A DNA stretch of 51,720 nucleotides from an uncultured Victivallis sp. (GTDB taxonomy: Bacteria; Verrucomicrobiota; Lentisphaeria; Victivallales; Victivallaceae): contig NZ_CALXSK010000026.1 of the NCBI RefSeq assembly GCF_944391105.1, forward strand, positions 1-51,720, given 5' to 3'. Position 1 is the first letter of the stretch. Each line of letters opens with the position of its first letter. The position numbers were made by a program, and so were the translations under genes. A model generated the notes under the pieces. That model was given only the letters and a program-made list of their open reading frames with translations. It had not been told where the DNA came from and did no database searches. Below are positions 18,394-27,574 of the stretch, piece by piece.

Positions 18394-18418
18394 GTTTGTA
18401 CAAGGGGGATTTCTTCCG

Positions 18419-18451
18419 GGAGGGGGCGTTTTCTGCGGCGCCTCCTTTTTT
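18419..18451 (+). terminator. Rho-independent terminator of the galactoside operon
   Basis: GGAGG (18419-18423) pairs with CCTCC (18441-18445), with additional G-C pairs inside, followed directly by six T residues (18446-18451). Confidence 0.65.
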
Positions 18452-18607
18452 CTGTCAGAACACGGTTCGGCTCCCTGCTTCGGCGGCACTCCCGAAGGAA
18501 TCCGCGGCGGCCGGATGTGACCGGAAAGGAATGAGTTCCGGGATTTTTCTTTGCCGTTTTCGGGATCAAATTCCGATAAAAATTCGGAAAAAGTTACGGG
18601 GGGAAAC

Positions 18608-18635
18608 TTGTTATTTCAGCGGGATGGTGTATAAG
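18608..18635 (+). promoter_or_regulatory. Candidate promoter of the SPFH-ATPase operon
   Basis: TTGTTA (18608-18613), 16 bases, TATAAG (18630-18635). It is the only good pairing between the upstream terminator and the first SPFH gene. No operator-like palindrome was seen with it. Confidence 0.45.
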
Positions 18636-18747
18636 TATGTAAATGAACCGTGCCTGTGAAAGCGGTTTTTCCTGCGGCCGGGACGGAAAATCCAGCCGGA
18701 CGCAAAGGCGGAATCAACAGGGTTTACATAAAATAACGAGGTGGGAT

Positions 18748-20754
18748 GTGGAGCGAAAAAGTGACATTCGCGCGGAAATCGACAATGCCAGACTGATGAC
18801 GAAGTTATCGGTCATCGGCGGAATCATCACAGTGGTTGTGCTGCTGGTTCCTGTGCTGATTTTCGGCGTGATTAAACCGGAACTGATCGGGTCGGATGTG
18901 TTCGCACTCGGTGTGATTCCATACTCTCTGGCGGTTGTTTTCGCATTTGCGGCGATGATTTACGGCATGTTGTCAACCGCGGCCGCACAGGAGGCCGAGG
19001 AGAAGCAGCTGCTGGAAAAACGCAATGATACTCATGCGCTGAATGTCGAGGAGGATGTCCGGTTTACGGCCGGTCGTTCGTTTGAAAACTACAAGAAATA
19101 CACGCCTTACGTTCTTTCGATTCTCGGCGCCGTGCTCGTTGCGGGATTGCTGGTCGCCTTTTCGCGTTACTGGGACGGGCGGCTGGAGAAACCGGTTGTG
19201 GCGGACACGGTCTACGGGCCGGTTGCCTCGGCAGTTTTCGCCGCGCTGAGTCTGTTTGCGGGAGCGTTTTTCGTCGGTCAGTCGCGTCAGCCGGCGTTCC
19301 GGTGGCTGCGGGCGTTCGGAGCATGGCTGCTGGCCGGGTTTGTCATCATGTTCCTCTCGATGATCGTGACGGTATTCGCCTCCAGCGGCGGGCGTCTGGA
19401 CGCGGTGGTCGCGCGGGTGATCTTTGTGATCCTTGCGATTCTCGGGGCGGAGTTCATCGTGAGTTTCGTCATTGAATTCTACCGGCCGCGGACCATGCGT
19501 GAAATGCGGCCGATTTTTGAGAGCAAACTGCTTTCGCTCTTCACCGAGCCGGGCGGAGTGATGCGGAACATTGCTCTGGCGCTTGACTACCAGTTCGGAT
19601 TCAAGGTTTCCGGAACGTGGATTTACAGTTTTCTGGAGAGATCGTTTTTCCCTGTGGTGCTGTTCTGGGCGCTGATTTTCTGGGCGTTCACCATGATCCA
19701 CGAGGTCGGGCCGAGTCAGGTGGGCATCAAGGAGCGTCTCGGCAAGGTCGTGAGTGAAGAGCCGCTTGCGCCCGGAATCTACTGGACGCTGCCGTATCCG
19801 TTCGGTGAGGTCAAACGCTTCAGCTGCACGGAGATCTATCAGGTCGTGATCGGTGAACTCCATGCCGATGGCGAGGAGGCCGCCGAAGAAGTTGCCGACG
19901 ACGGGCACGGGCACTCCCGGCCGCAGAAGAAGAGTTCCGGCGAAAAGCCGACTCCGGTCGTGCTCTGGACTGCCGCACACGGGAGCGATGCGAACAATTT
20001 CATCGTCGCGGTCGATCCTGGAGTCCGCGGGGCGGCAGGTGAAGCCGGCGCTGAGGAGAACGAGGATCGCAACGCCGCATCGATTGCGTTCATCCGGATG
20101 ATGATTCCGATCGATTACCGGATTCGCAACGTGATGGATTATGCGTACCGCAATGCCGATCCGGTCGCGACGCTGACCCGGATCGGGCAGCAGGCGGCGA
20201 CCGAATATCTCGCGAGCACTTCGATCATGGACATCATGTCCAGCGGGCGTGGGACAGCGCAGGCCGCTTTGAAGGAGCGGATTCAGAAACTGGCCGACGA
20301 ACACCACATCGGCATCGAGATCGTGAAGGTGATGATTCTCGACTCCCATCCGCCGGTGGAGAAGGTCGCTCCCGCGTTTCAGGATGTGATCGGTGCCATG
20401 GAGGAGAGAGAAGCAACCGTGCTGAAGGCCCAGGGGTACAGCGCCCGCACGATTCCGGAGGCGGAGGCGCAGGCTGCGCGGATCCGTTCCGAGGCCAAGG
20501 CGTATGAGTATCGTACGACGACGATCGCCGAGGCCGAGGCCGGGCGGTTCAATACGCAGCTGTCCACCTATCGGATCATGCCGCGCATGTTCCGGTTGAA
20601 GGCGTATCTCGATCTGCTGGAGAACGACTGCAGGGACATTCGGAAATTCATCATCGCCTCGGGGCTTGACAATGAGGTGTATCAGTTGAACTTCGAGACC
20701 AAACAGCAGCTTGACCTCATCGATGTCGATGCAAGTGCTCTGGGTGGAAATTAA
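18748..20754 (+). CDS. SPFH/band-7 protein with polytopic N-terminal domain (HflK-like)
   Basis: A 668-residue protein with seven hydrophobic segments (about 21-41, 52-74, 119-137, 156-176, 186-210, 221-243, 300-317) before an SPFH domain starting EVGPSQVGIKERLG. This domain holds an inserted loop (~370-445) that is acidic and contains DDGHGHSRPQ. The final part is the coiled-coil typical of HflK/stomatin proteins (QGYSARTIPEAEAQAARIRSEA). HflK normally has a single membrane segment, so the N-terminal module is a large addition. The GTG at 18748, preceded by ACGAGGTGG, is preferred to the upstream ATG at 18643, whose extension lacks a ribosome site and is not membrane-like. First of nine co-directional genes. 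Confidence 0.82.
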   Translation: MERKSDIRAEIDNARLMTKLSVIGGIITVVVLLVPVLIFGVIKPELIGSDVFALGVIPYSLAVVFAFAAMIYGMLSTAAAQEAEEKQLLEKRNDTHALNVEEDVRFTAGRSFENYKKYTPYVLSILGAVLVAGLLVAFSRYWDGRLEKPVVADTVYGPVASAVFAALSLFAGAFFVGQSRQPAFRWLRAFGAWLLAGFVIMFLSMIVTVFASSGGRLDAVVARVIFVILAILGAEFIVSFVIEFYRPRTMREMRPIFESKLLSLFTEPGGVMRNIALALDYQFGFKVSGTWIYSFLERSFFPVVLFWALIFWAFTMIHEVGPSQVGIKERLGKVVSEEPLAPGIYWTLPYPFGEVKRFSCTEIYQVVIGELHADGEEAAEEVADDGHGHSRPQKKSSGEKPTPVVLWTAAHGSDANNFIVAVDPGVRGAAGEAGAEENEDRNAASIAFIRMMIPIDYRIRNVMDYAYRNADPVATLTRIGQQAATEYLASTSIMDIMSSGRGTAQAALKERIQKLADEHHIGIEIVKVMILDSHPPVEKVAPAFQDVIGAMEEREATVLKAQGYSARTIPEAEAQAARIRSEAKAYEYRTTTIAEAEAGRFNTQLSTYRIMPRMFRLKAYLDLLENDCRDIRKFIIASGLDNEVYQLNFETKQQLDLIDVDASALGGN

Positions 20755-20802
20755 AACGGAATCGGATCAATATCATTTCACATAAAGGGAGGTTTTCCAG
20801 GT

Positions 20803-21747
20803 ATGGCAACGGGTAATTTCTTCAAACATTGGCCGACGATGCTGTTGGGCGTGGTGGTCGCGGTGATTCTTCTGATCGCGGTATTCTCCTATCAGTTGAA
20901 TCAGACGGAGAGCGCGGTGGTGACCACGTTCGGGAGTCCGGCGGCGGTGACGGAGCCGGGATTGCATTTCCGCTGGCCGTTCCCGTTCCAGAAGATTTAT
21001 AAATTCGATCACCGGATCCGCTGTTTCGAGGGCGGCTCCGGCAAGATCGAGGAGACGATGACCCGGGACGGGCAGAACATCCTGGTCGGGATCTACATCA
21101 ACTACCGGATCAGTGCGGTGGAGAAGTTCTTCCGCACGCTTGAGAACATGACGAACGCCGAAGAGCGGTTAAACAGTCTCATGCGGTCGGCCAAGAACAC
21201 GATTTTCGGACAATATCAGTTCAGCCAGATCATCAACACGGATCCGAAGCTCATGAAACTTGCGGAGATCCAGGACAAGATTCTTGCGCAGCTCAAATCC
21301 GATACCGCCGAATACGGAGTTGAGATCATCAGTGTCGGGATCAATACGATCAATGTGCCGGAGCGGATTTCCGACAAAGTGTTCGACCGGATGATCGAGG
21401 ACCGGAAGGCCGAAGCCGAGAAGTATCTGGCCGAAGGAACCCGGATCGCGTCCGACATCCGGATCAAGGCGGATCAGGAGAAGGCCGTGCTTCTGGCGAA
21501 AGCCGAGGCCGAGGCTCGTGTGATCCGTGCGCAGGGCGACGCGGCGGCGGCGGAATATTACTCGGTTTTCAAGGAGAATCCGGATCTGGCCGAGTTTCTG
21601 CGCAAGCTGGACTCTCTGCGGCAGGTCATGCAGGGGCAGACGGTTCTGGTTCTCAACACCGATGTTGCTCCCTTCGACCTCCTGAAACCCGGTGCCGAGA
21701 TGCTCGGACCGGTGAAAAAGGCCGCGGATGCGAAGGATGGAGAATAA
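20803..21747 (+). CDS. SPFH/band-7 protein, HflC-like
   Basis: A 314-residue protein with one N-terminal membrane segment (11-29) and a complete SPFH domain (NQTESAVVTTFGSPAAVTEPGLHFRWPFP), followed by a helical region with the repeated Ala/Glu/Arg pattern (AEAEARVIRAQGDAAAAEYY) characteristic of HflC. In E. coli HflC pairs with HflK to cage the FtsH protease; no ftsH is present here. AAAGGGAGG lies ten bases before the ATG. It is followed six bases later by another SPFH gene, so the two products likely form a mixed oligomer. Confidence 0.87.
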   Translation: MATGNFFKHWPTMLLGVVVAVILLIAVFSYQLNQTESAVVTTFGSPAAVTEPGLHFRWPFPFQKIYKFDHRIRCFEGGSGKIEETMTRDGQNILVGIYINYRISAVEKFFRTLENMTNAEERLNSLMRSAKNTIFGQYQFSQIINTDPKLMKLAEIQDKILAQLKSDTAEYGVEIISVGINTINVPERISDKVFDRMIEDRKAEAEKYLAEGTRIASDIRIKADQEKAVLLAKAEAEARVIRAQGDAAAAEYYSVFKENPDLAEFLRKLDSLRQVMQGQTVLVLNTDVAPFDLLKPGAEMLGPVKKAADAKDGE

Positions 21748-21753
21748 GTCAAG

Positions 21754-22878
21754 ATGGAAGAAACCAAAAGCGTAATCAAAGGCGAGTTCGACCGCTCCGG
21801 ACAGTATGATTCCGGCTTGAAGTCGCTGGTGAAGAGCCTGCAGTGGGCATTCGCCTTTCTTCTGGTGGTCATCATCGGGCTCATGGTCTACTTTGTGACG
21901 GCGGGGGGATACTTCTCCGTGGAGCCGCAGCACGCGGTGATCGTGATGCAGTTCGGCAAGATCGAGAACACCTACACGTCCGACGGTCACTGGTTTCTGC
22001 CGTACCCGGTCAACCGCTGGGTGAAGGTGCGGACCAACCAGCAGTCGTTGCAGGTTAACTTCCTTCCGGCGGAGACGCCTGACGGGGCTCCGCCGCAGGC
22101 GCTGGTTCCCGGTAAGGACTCCTACCTCATGACGGGGGATGCGAATATCATCCATTCGACCTGGCGGGTGACTTACCACGTGGCGAATCCCGCGAAATAC
22201 TATGAGACGCTGGCGACGCCGTTCAATCCGACCGATCCGGACACGCAGGAGATGGATGTCAACGGGTTTGTCGGCACGCGCGGTCCTCAGACGCTGCTGC
22301 GCAATCTGTTTCGCGCGGCGGTGATTCGTGTGACCTCCGAGAACACGGTCGATTCGATGCTGTACGGAGGTCGGGCGGCCTATTCGGATGCCGTTCGCAA
22401 CGAATTTGCCCGGCAGCTTGTGGCGATCGACTGCGGCATTGAGGTCGACAACGTCACGCTTGAGCAGGTTTTTCCGCCGTTGAAGACGAAGGCGGCGTTC
22501 GACGAGGTCGCCGCGGCCTCCAATACGGTCGATTCGCTGCGCAGCAAGGCGGAACAGTATGCGGTGCAGACCGGAAACGAGGCGCTGGCCTCCAAGACGG
22601 AGCTGATTTCGAGTGCAACGACCTACAAGGAGATGGTGGTTTCGGAGGTGAAGGCCGAAAGCATCTATTTCCAGAAGATTCTGGAGCAGTACCGGAAGGA
22701 TCCCGACACGGTTCTCATGACGCTCTACACCAGTACGCTTGCCGATGTGCTGCAGAAGCAGCAGGGGAAATACATTCTCGGCTCCTCCGGAACCGGGACG
22801 AAGCAGGTTCGGCTCCTGCTCAATCATGAACAGAAGAAACAGCAGGCTCCCGCCGGTGACGCCGCGGAGGAGAAATAA
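21754..22878 (+). CDS. SPFH/band-7 protein, HflK-like
   Basis: A 374-residue protein: a 30-residue cytosolic tail, one membrane segment (33-52), and an SPFH domain (SVEPQHAVIVMQFGKIENTYTSDGHWFLPYP). Between strands is an unusual stretch with TPDGAPPQALVPGKDSYLMTGDANIIHSTWRV; GDANI is the usual HflK-type strand. A C-terminal helical part ends in a Gln/Lys-rich tail. It begins six bases after the HflC-like gene and ends two bases before the ATPase gene, which suggests translational coupling and a joint complex. It is the third SPFH protein in the run, each with a different architecture. Confidence 0.85.
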   Translation: MEETKSVIKGEFDRSGQYDSGLKSLVKSLQWAFAFLLVVIIGLMVYFVTAGGYFSVEPQHAVIVMQFGKIENTYTSDGHWFLPYPVNRWVKVRTNQQSLQVNFLPAETPDGAPPQALVPGKDSYLMTGDANIIHSTWRVTYHVANPAKYYETLATPFNPTDPDTQEMDVNGFVGTRGPQTLLRNLFRAAVIRVTSENTVDSMLYGGRAAYSDAVRNEFARQLVAIDCGIEVDNVTLEQVFPPLKTKAAFDEVAAASNTVDSLRSKAEQYAVQTGNEALASKTELISSATTYKEMVVSEVKAESIYFQKILEQYRKDPDTVLMTLYTSTLADVLQKQQGKYILGSSGTGTKQVRLLLNHEQKKQQAPAGDAAEEK

Positions 22879-22880
22879 TC

Positions 22881-24935
22881 ATGGCTGAAATTGTGAAAAA
22901 CGGACATCAACACACGGAAAACTGCTCCTGCGGCTGCCATGACCACAATCATGAGCATGCACATGACCATGAGCATGAACACGAGCCGCGCGGCTACTGC
23001 CCCTGCGGGCATGATGCGGTCGATGGCGGAGTGGGGCACGACCGGGCGATGGGTCGGATCTTTTTTGCGATCCTCGGCGGTTTGCTGACGGTCAACTCGT
23101 TCCTGCTGGACTGGCTTCTGCCGGAGCAGGAGTTCGCATCGAAGATGAGTGCGCTGTTCGGCGCATTTGTTCTGGCGTTTCCGATCATCGTTACCGCGAT
23201 CAAGGATCTGATCAACGGCAAAGTTTATATGAACGAGCTTGTTGCGCTTGCGATTCTGGCGGCGCTTGCGAGTGCGGATTTTCAGACGGCGGGCATCATC
23301 GCGTTCTTCCTGCTTCTGACGATCATCATCGAGACGCGGACTGCCAGCGGCGCGCAGCGGTCGATTGAAGAGCTGATCAAATTGACGCCGAACACGGCGC
23401 GCCGTCTCGACGGAGATACGCGGTCGGAAGTTGAGGTGCAGGTGACCGAGCTGAAGATTGGTGACCGCATCCGGGTCCGTCCCGGCGAAAACTTCCCTGT
23501 GGATGCGCGGATCGTTTCCGGCGAGAGTACGGTCAATCAGGCGTCGATCACCGGTGAATCGCTGCCGGTGGACAAGAGTGTCGGTGACGATGTGTTCGCC
23601 GGTACGCAGAACCTGACCGGCCTGGTCGATCTCGAAGTGACGAAGGTCGGCGAGGATACCACGCTCGGAAAAGTCAAGGAGATGATTCTCCAGGCGGAAC
23701 AGAGCCGGACACCGGTGGTGCGGATCATCGACCGTTACGCGGGATATTACACTCCGACGGTGCTGATGCTGGCCCTGATCACCTGGTATTTTTCGAACGG
23801 GGACATGAACCGGGTCATTACTCTGATGGTGATCTCGTGCCCGTGCGCGGTGGTGCTTGCGACGCCGACGGCGGTGGTCGCTGCGGTTGCGGCTGCGGCC
23901 CGTCTCGGAATCTTCATCAAGAATGTGGCGCACCTGGAGCTTGCGAGCAAAATCACGGCATTTGTGTTCGACAAGACCGGCACGCTGACCGACGGTCTGC
24001 TCTCGGTGGTGAAGCTCAACCCGTTCGGCGATGTTTCACCGGCTGAGCTTCTGAAGGTTGCGGCTACGGCGGAGCAGTACAGCAACCACCCGACGGCGGT
24101 GGCGTTGCAGAAACTGGCGGAGGAGGCATCGCTTGATCTGGATTCCGCGAGTGATTTTCAGGAGACGCCGGGCAAGGGTGTGACTGCGAAGATCAACGGC
24201 ATCGTCTGCATGGTCGGCCGCGCGAACTGGCTGGCCGAGCAGGGAGTGGTGCTTCCGGACAAACACGATGCCGATACCGAAGGCATGAGTGTGATGTACG
24301 TGGTGAGCAACGGCCGGATGCTTGGCTGGATCGGTTTGAAAGACAAGCTCCGCCGCGAATCTCCCGCGATGATCGCGGATCTGCGGCGTCTCGGCGTGCG
24401 GTTCATTGCGATGGTGACCGGTGACCGCAAGTCGGTGGCGGAGTCGGTGGCGTCCCAGCTTCAGATTGACGAATTCCGCAGCGAATGTCTGCCGGAAGGG
24501 AAGGTGGAGTTCGTGGAACGGATCAAGGAGAGTTCGCGGGTTGCGGTTGTCGGCGACGGTGTGAACGATGCCCCGGCGCTGGCTGCGGGAGATCTCGGCA
24601 TCGCAATGGGCGCGATCGGCAGTGACGTGGCGATCAACAGTGCCTCGATCGCGTTGATGACCAACGATCTCCGGCGGATTCCGATGCTGGTGTACCTGTC
24701 GCGCAAATCGCGGATGATCATCAACCAGAACCTTGCGTTTGGAATGTTGTTTGTATTCGGCGGTATCCTGCTTTCGGTGTTCGGATGGATGACGCCGATC
24801 TGGGCCGCTGTATTGCATGCCGGCAGTACACTCATCATCATCTTCAACAGTGCGCGTCTGGTGCGTACCGGTGAGGAGCTGACGCTTGAGGAGCAGGCGC
24901 AGAGCCTGAATGATGCGGCGGAAGCGGAAGAATAA
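22881..24935 (+). CDS. P1B-type heavy-metal translocating ATPase with His-rich N-terminus
   Basis: A 684-residue heavy-metal pump. All catalytic motifs are present: TGES (224-227, actuator domain), the membrane metal-site CPC (320-322, in VISCPCAVV), phosphorylated D364 in DKTGTLTDG, the nucleotide-domain SNHP, and GDGVNDAPA. About eight membrane helices are predicted. Instead of a ferredoxin-like metal-binding domain it has a His/Cys-rich tail (residues ~9-45, CSCGCHDHNHEHAHDHEHEHE, then YCPCGH). CPC plus a His-rich tail fits Zn/Cd/Co- or Cu-type pumps; the metal cannot be fixed by eye. Embedding a pump between SPFH and ABC genes is unusual. Confidence 0.92.
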   Translation: MAEIVKNGHQHTENCSCGCHDHNHEHAHDHEHEHEPRGYCPCGHDAVDGGVGHDRAMGRIFFAILGGLLTVNSFLLDWLLPEQEFASKMSALFGAFVLAFPIIVTAIKDLINGKVYMNELVALAILAALASADFQTAGIIAFFLLLTIIIETRTASGAQRSIEELIKLTPNTARRLDGDTRSEVEVQVTELKIGDRIRVRPGENFPVDARIVSGESTVNQASITGESLPVDKSVGDDVFAGTQNLTGLVDLEVTKVGEDTTLGKVKEMILQAEQSRTPVVRIIDRYAGYYTPTVLMLALITWYFSNGDMNRVITLMVISCPCAVVLATPTAVVAAVAAAARLGIFIKNVAHLELASKITAFVFDKTGTLTDGLLSVVKLNPFGDVSPAELLKVAATAEQYSNHPTAVALQKLAEEASLDLDSASDFQETPGKGVTAKINGIVCMVGRANWLAEQGVVLPDKHDADTEGMSVMYVVSNGRMLGWIGLKDKLRRESPAMIADLRRLGVRFIAMVTGDRKSVAESVASQLQIDEFRSECLPEGKVEFVERIKESSRVAVVGDGVNDAPALAAGDLGIAMGAIGSDVAINSASIALMTNDLRRIPMLVYLSRKSRMIINQNLAFGMLFVFGGILLSVFGWMTPIWAAVLHAGSTLIIIFNSARLVRTGEELTLEEQAQSLNDAAEAEE

Positions 24936-24968
24936 TCCATATCTATCATTTGAGGAATCGATCATACG

Positions 24969-26138
24969 ATGGCTGAACAGCGTGAATCAATCGTAAGAGC
25001 CGTTGGGCTCACCAAGGTGTTCCGGGATTTCTGGGGCCGCCCGAAGGCGAAGGCGGTGAACGACATCTCGTTCACCATTGAGCCGGGCGAAGTGATCGGT
25101 CTGCTCGGGCCGAACGGCTCCGGGAAATCGACCACGGTGAAGATGCTACTCGGGCTTCTGTACCCGACGGGGGGAGTTCTGAATGTGCTGGGGCGTTCGC
25201 CCCGTGCGGTTGAGACCAAGCGCGAGATCGGTTATCTTCCGGAGGAGTCGTATCTGTACAAATACCTGACGGCGGAGGAGACGCTGGACTTCTTCGGTTC
25301 GCTGTTCAATCTGTCGCGTGCGGACCGGAAGATGCGCATTGAGCAGTTGCTTGACATGGTCGGCATGGCGCATGCGCGGCGTCGCCGCGTCGGAGAGTTT
25401 TCGAAGGGCATGGCACGCCGGATCGGATTGGCTCAGGCGATGATCAACGATCCGGAATTTCTGATTCTGGATGAACCGACCTCCGGTCTTGATCCGCTTG
25501 GCTGCAAAGAGGTCAAGGATCTGATTCTGACGTTGAAAAAGCGCGGCAAGACCGTGTTGATCACCAGTCATCTGCTCAGCGATATTGAGGATGTCTGCGA
25601 CCGGGTGATCATTCTTTACGGCGGCAAGGTTCGCGCGATGGGCGAACTCAATGATCTTTTGACGGTTTCGGACGAGAACCGCATTGTGACGCCGGCGCTT
25701 CCGGCCGCGGCGATGAACGAGGTTCTGCGGATTTTGCGGGAGAATCTTCATGGCGAGGAGTTCCGGGTGGATCATCCCCGCCGTACGCTGGAGGAGTTCT
25801 TCCTCGATGTGATTGCGAAGGCGAAGTCGGACAAGGTGGAGACCGCCGGCGTGGCCGGCGGCGGAAAAATCGCCGAATATCTGTCGCGCGGCGACGAGAA
25901 ATCGGCTGTGCTGGAGTCACTGGTTCAGGAGGTTTCCGCTCCTGCGGCTGAGGCTTCGGCGCCCGCTCCCGCTGAGTCGGAAACGCAGCGGGAGGAAAAC
26001 GTCGGGAAGAAACTTGAGCAGCTGACCGAAGAACCGAAGCCGGTTGTTCCGGAGCCCGAGAAGGCGGAAGTCAAGGAGGATCAGAACCTCAGGGAGGCCG
26101 ATGCCAGGCTCAACGATATTCTGGGTAATCGTAAATGA
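24969..26138 (+). CDS. ABC transporter ATP-binding protein with C-terminal extension
   Basis: A 389-residue ATPase. Walker A GPNGSGKS (47-54), the Q-loop region YLPEES, signature FSKGMARR (144-151; Lys in place of the usual Gly is seen in ABC-2 exporters), Walker B LILDEP (165-170) and switch H201. Residues ~240-315 form the usual regulatory C-terminal domain of multidrug/ABC-2 ATPases. Residues ~322-389 are an extra Pro/Ala/Glu-rich tail of low complexity ending in LNDILGNRK. Its stop overlaps the permease start by four bases, so the two are translated together as a transporter. 33 bp separate it from the metal ATPase. Confidence 0.9.
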   Translation: MAEQRESIVRAVGLTKVFRDFWGRPKAKAVNDISFTIEPGEVIGLLGPNGSGKSTTVKMLLGLLYPTGGVLNVLGRSPRAVETKREIGYLPEESYLYKYLTAEETLDFFGSLFNLSRADRKMRIEQLLDMVGMAHARRRRVGEFSKGMARRIGLAQAMINDPEFLILDEPTSGLDPLGCKEVKDLILTLKKRGKTVLITSHLLSDIEDVCDRVIILYGGKVRAMGELNDLLTVSDENRIVTPALPAAAMNEVLRILRENLHGEEFRVDHPRRTLEEFFLDVIAKAKSDKVETAGVAGGGKIAEYLSRGDEKSAVLESLVQEVSAPAAEASAPAPAESETQREENVGKKLEQLTEEPKPVVPEPEKAEVKEDQNLREADARLNDILGNRK

Positions 26139-27574
26139 AATCTTTCTGGGCAATTGTAAAACTGACCTTCCGCAATGCGTTGCGGTCTCACATCTTCCAG
26201 CTGCTGCTGCTGGTTTTGCTGTTGGCGGTCATCATCATTCCGTCGACGGTCTCCGGCGACGGAACAGCGGGAGGATTCATCCAGGTTTCTCTGTTGTACA
26301 GTCTGTCGGCAGTCAGCTGGATTCTCGCATTGTCGTCGATCTGGCTGGGGTGTTATGCGATGACGCAGGACATCGACAATTACCAGTTGCACATGGTGGT
26401 GACGAAACCCGTGTCGCGGCTTCGGATCTGGCTGGCGAAATGGGTGGGCGTTTATCTTGTGCATCTGATTCTGCTGCTGGTGGCTACGACTGCGATCTAC
26501 TTTATCATTCTTTACAAGTACAATGCGCAGGATTTTTCGCCGGAGGAACGTGAAAAAATCCGCAATGAAGTGATGGTCGGACGACGGGTATTCTGGCCGG
26601 AGCGGGTCGATCTCGAAAAGGAGAGCCAGGAGCTGGTGAAAGCGAAGATTGCCCGGATGCGTGCCAACGGGCAGGATCCGGATACGTCGACATCCGCGCA
26701 GGACAAAATGCTCAAAGAGGCCCGTCTGGAGATCATGAGCCGGGATTCCGAGGTTGAATTCAACAAGCAGAAGGAGTTTGTCTTCAACGGCATTCCGCAT
26801 GATTTGGATAAACCGCTGTATTTGCGTTACCGTCCTTACGTCGGCAAGATGTCGAGTGAGGGACAGCGTATGACCCGTTCCCTCTGGATTGTCGGTATTC
26901 CGAAGCGGGTCGAGGACACGGGGACGGCGGAGAACGTATTTGAACAGGCGAACCGCAAAGAGCGTTACATGTATGTGCCGCAGGTGATGTCGGAGTATCC
27001 TGAACAGGTCATGTCCGGTGAATTTCATGAGAAAGTGATTCCGCCCAGCTGGAAGGTGATCTCGTATGACGGAACCGTGTCGTTTGTGTACATGAATTTT
27101 GACGACTCGGGGGAAAAGCAGTATTTTCAGCCTGGAGACGGACCGAAGTTGCTGGTAGAAGTGACCGGGTTCTTTGAAAATTATATGCGTGCCGTGGCGG
27201 TTATCGCGCTTGAGTTGTTGATCCTTTGCGGGCTCGGGTGTGCGTTCGGCGGGATTCTGACGCTGCCGACGGCGATTTTTGTCGCGGTGTCGTACATGTT
27301 GTTCGGGAGTATTGCCATTGCCATGGTCAATCAGGAGTATCTGGCGGGGGTGGCGGATCATTTTGGACAGTTGATCGCCAAGGGGCTGCTCTTTATTGTG
27401 ATTCCGCTGCAGGCGTTTGATGTTTCCGGACTGGTGGCGAACGGCGAGGTCGTGGAGTTGTCCTTCTTCTGGCAGCTGTTCAGGGATTATTTTATCAGCC
27501 GGGCATTGCCGCTGTTTGTGCTCGGGATGATACTGTACCGGCGGCGTGAACTTGGATTGGTGATACGCAAATGA
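26135..27574 (+). CDS. ABC-2-type transporter permease with large extracytoplasmic domain
   Basis: A 479-residue membrane protein. About three helices occur in the first 130 residues (20-36, 55-75, 105-127) with the ABC-2 motif KPVSRLRIWLAKW between, then a long soluble domain (~130-345), and three or four helices at the C-terminus (350-480). The ABC-2 family usually has six helices; the soluble insert is large. It shares ATGA overlaps with the ATPase before it and the gene after it, so it is the partner of the ATPase. Substrate unknown; ABC-2 systems mostly export lipids, glycans, peptides or drugs. Confidence 0.85.
   Translation: MKSFWAIVKLTFRNALRSHIFQLLLLVLLLAVIIIPSTVSGDGTAGGFIQVSLLYSLSAVSWILALSSIWLGCYAMTQDIDNYQLHMVVTKPVSRLRIWLAKWVGVYLVHLILLLVATTAIYFIILYKYNAQDFSPEEREKIRNEVMVGRRVFWPERVDLEKESQELVKAKIARMRANGQDPDTSTSAQDKMLKEARLEIMSRDSEVEFNKQKEFVFNGIPHDLDKPLYLRYRPYVGKMSSEGQRMTRSLWIVGIPKRVEDTGTAENVFEQANRKERYMYVPQVMSEYPEQVMSGEFHEKVIPPSWKVISYDGTVSFVYMNFDDSGEKQYFQPGDGPKLLVEVTGFFENYMRAVAVIALELLILCGLGCAFGGILTLPTAIFVAVSYMLFGSIAIAMVNQEYLAGVADHFGQLIAKGLLFIVIPLQAFDVSGLVANGEVVELSFFWQLFRDYFISRALPLFVLGMILYRRRELGLVIRK

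Larger units (their letters stand above)
18394..18747. other. Intergenic region between galactoside and SPFH operons
   Basis: This 354-bp gap holds the terminator of the galactoside operon, a short AT-rich hairpin (TTCCGA 18571-18576 with TCGGAA 18584-18589), the candidate promoter of the next operon and its ~105-base leader. Short open frames here have no recognisable content. Confidence 0.6.

Noticed and set aside
18643..18747. Upstream extension of the first SPFH gene from an ATG at 18643
   Set aside because: The extension is basic and Gly/Gln-rich with no ribosome site; the GTG at 18748 has ACGAGGTGG in place and starts the membrane module properly.
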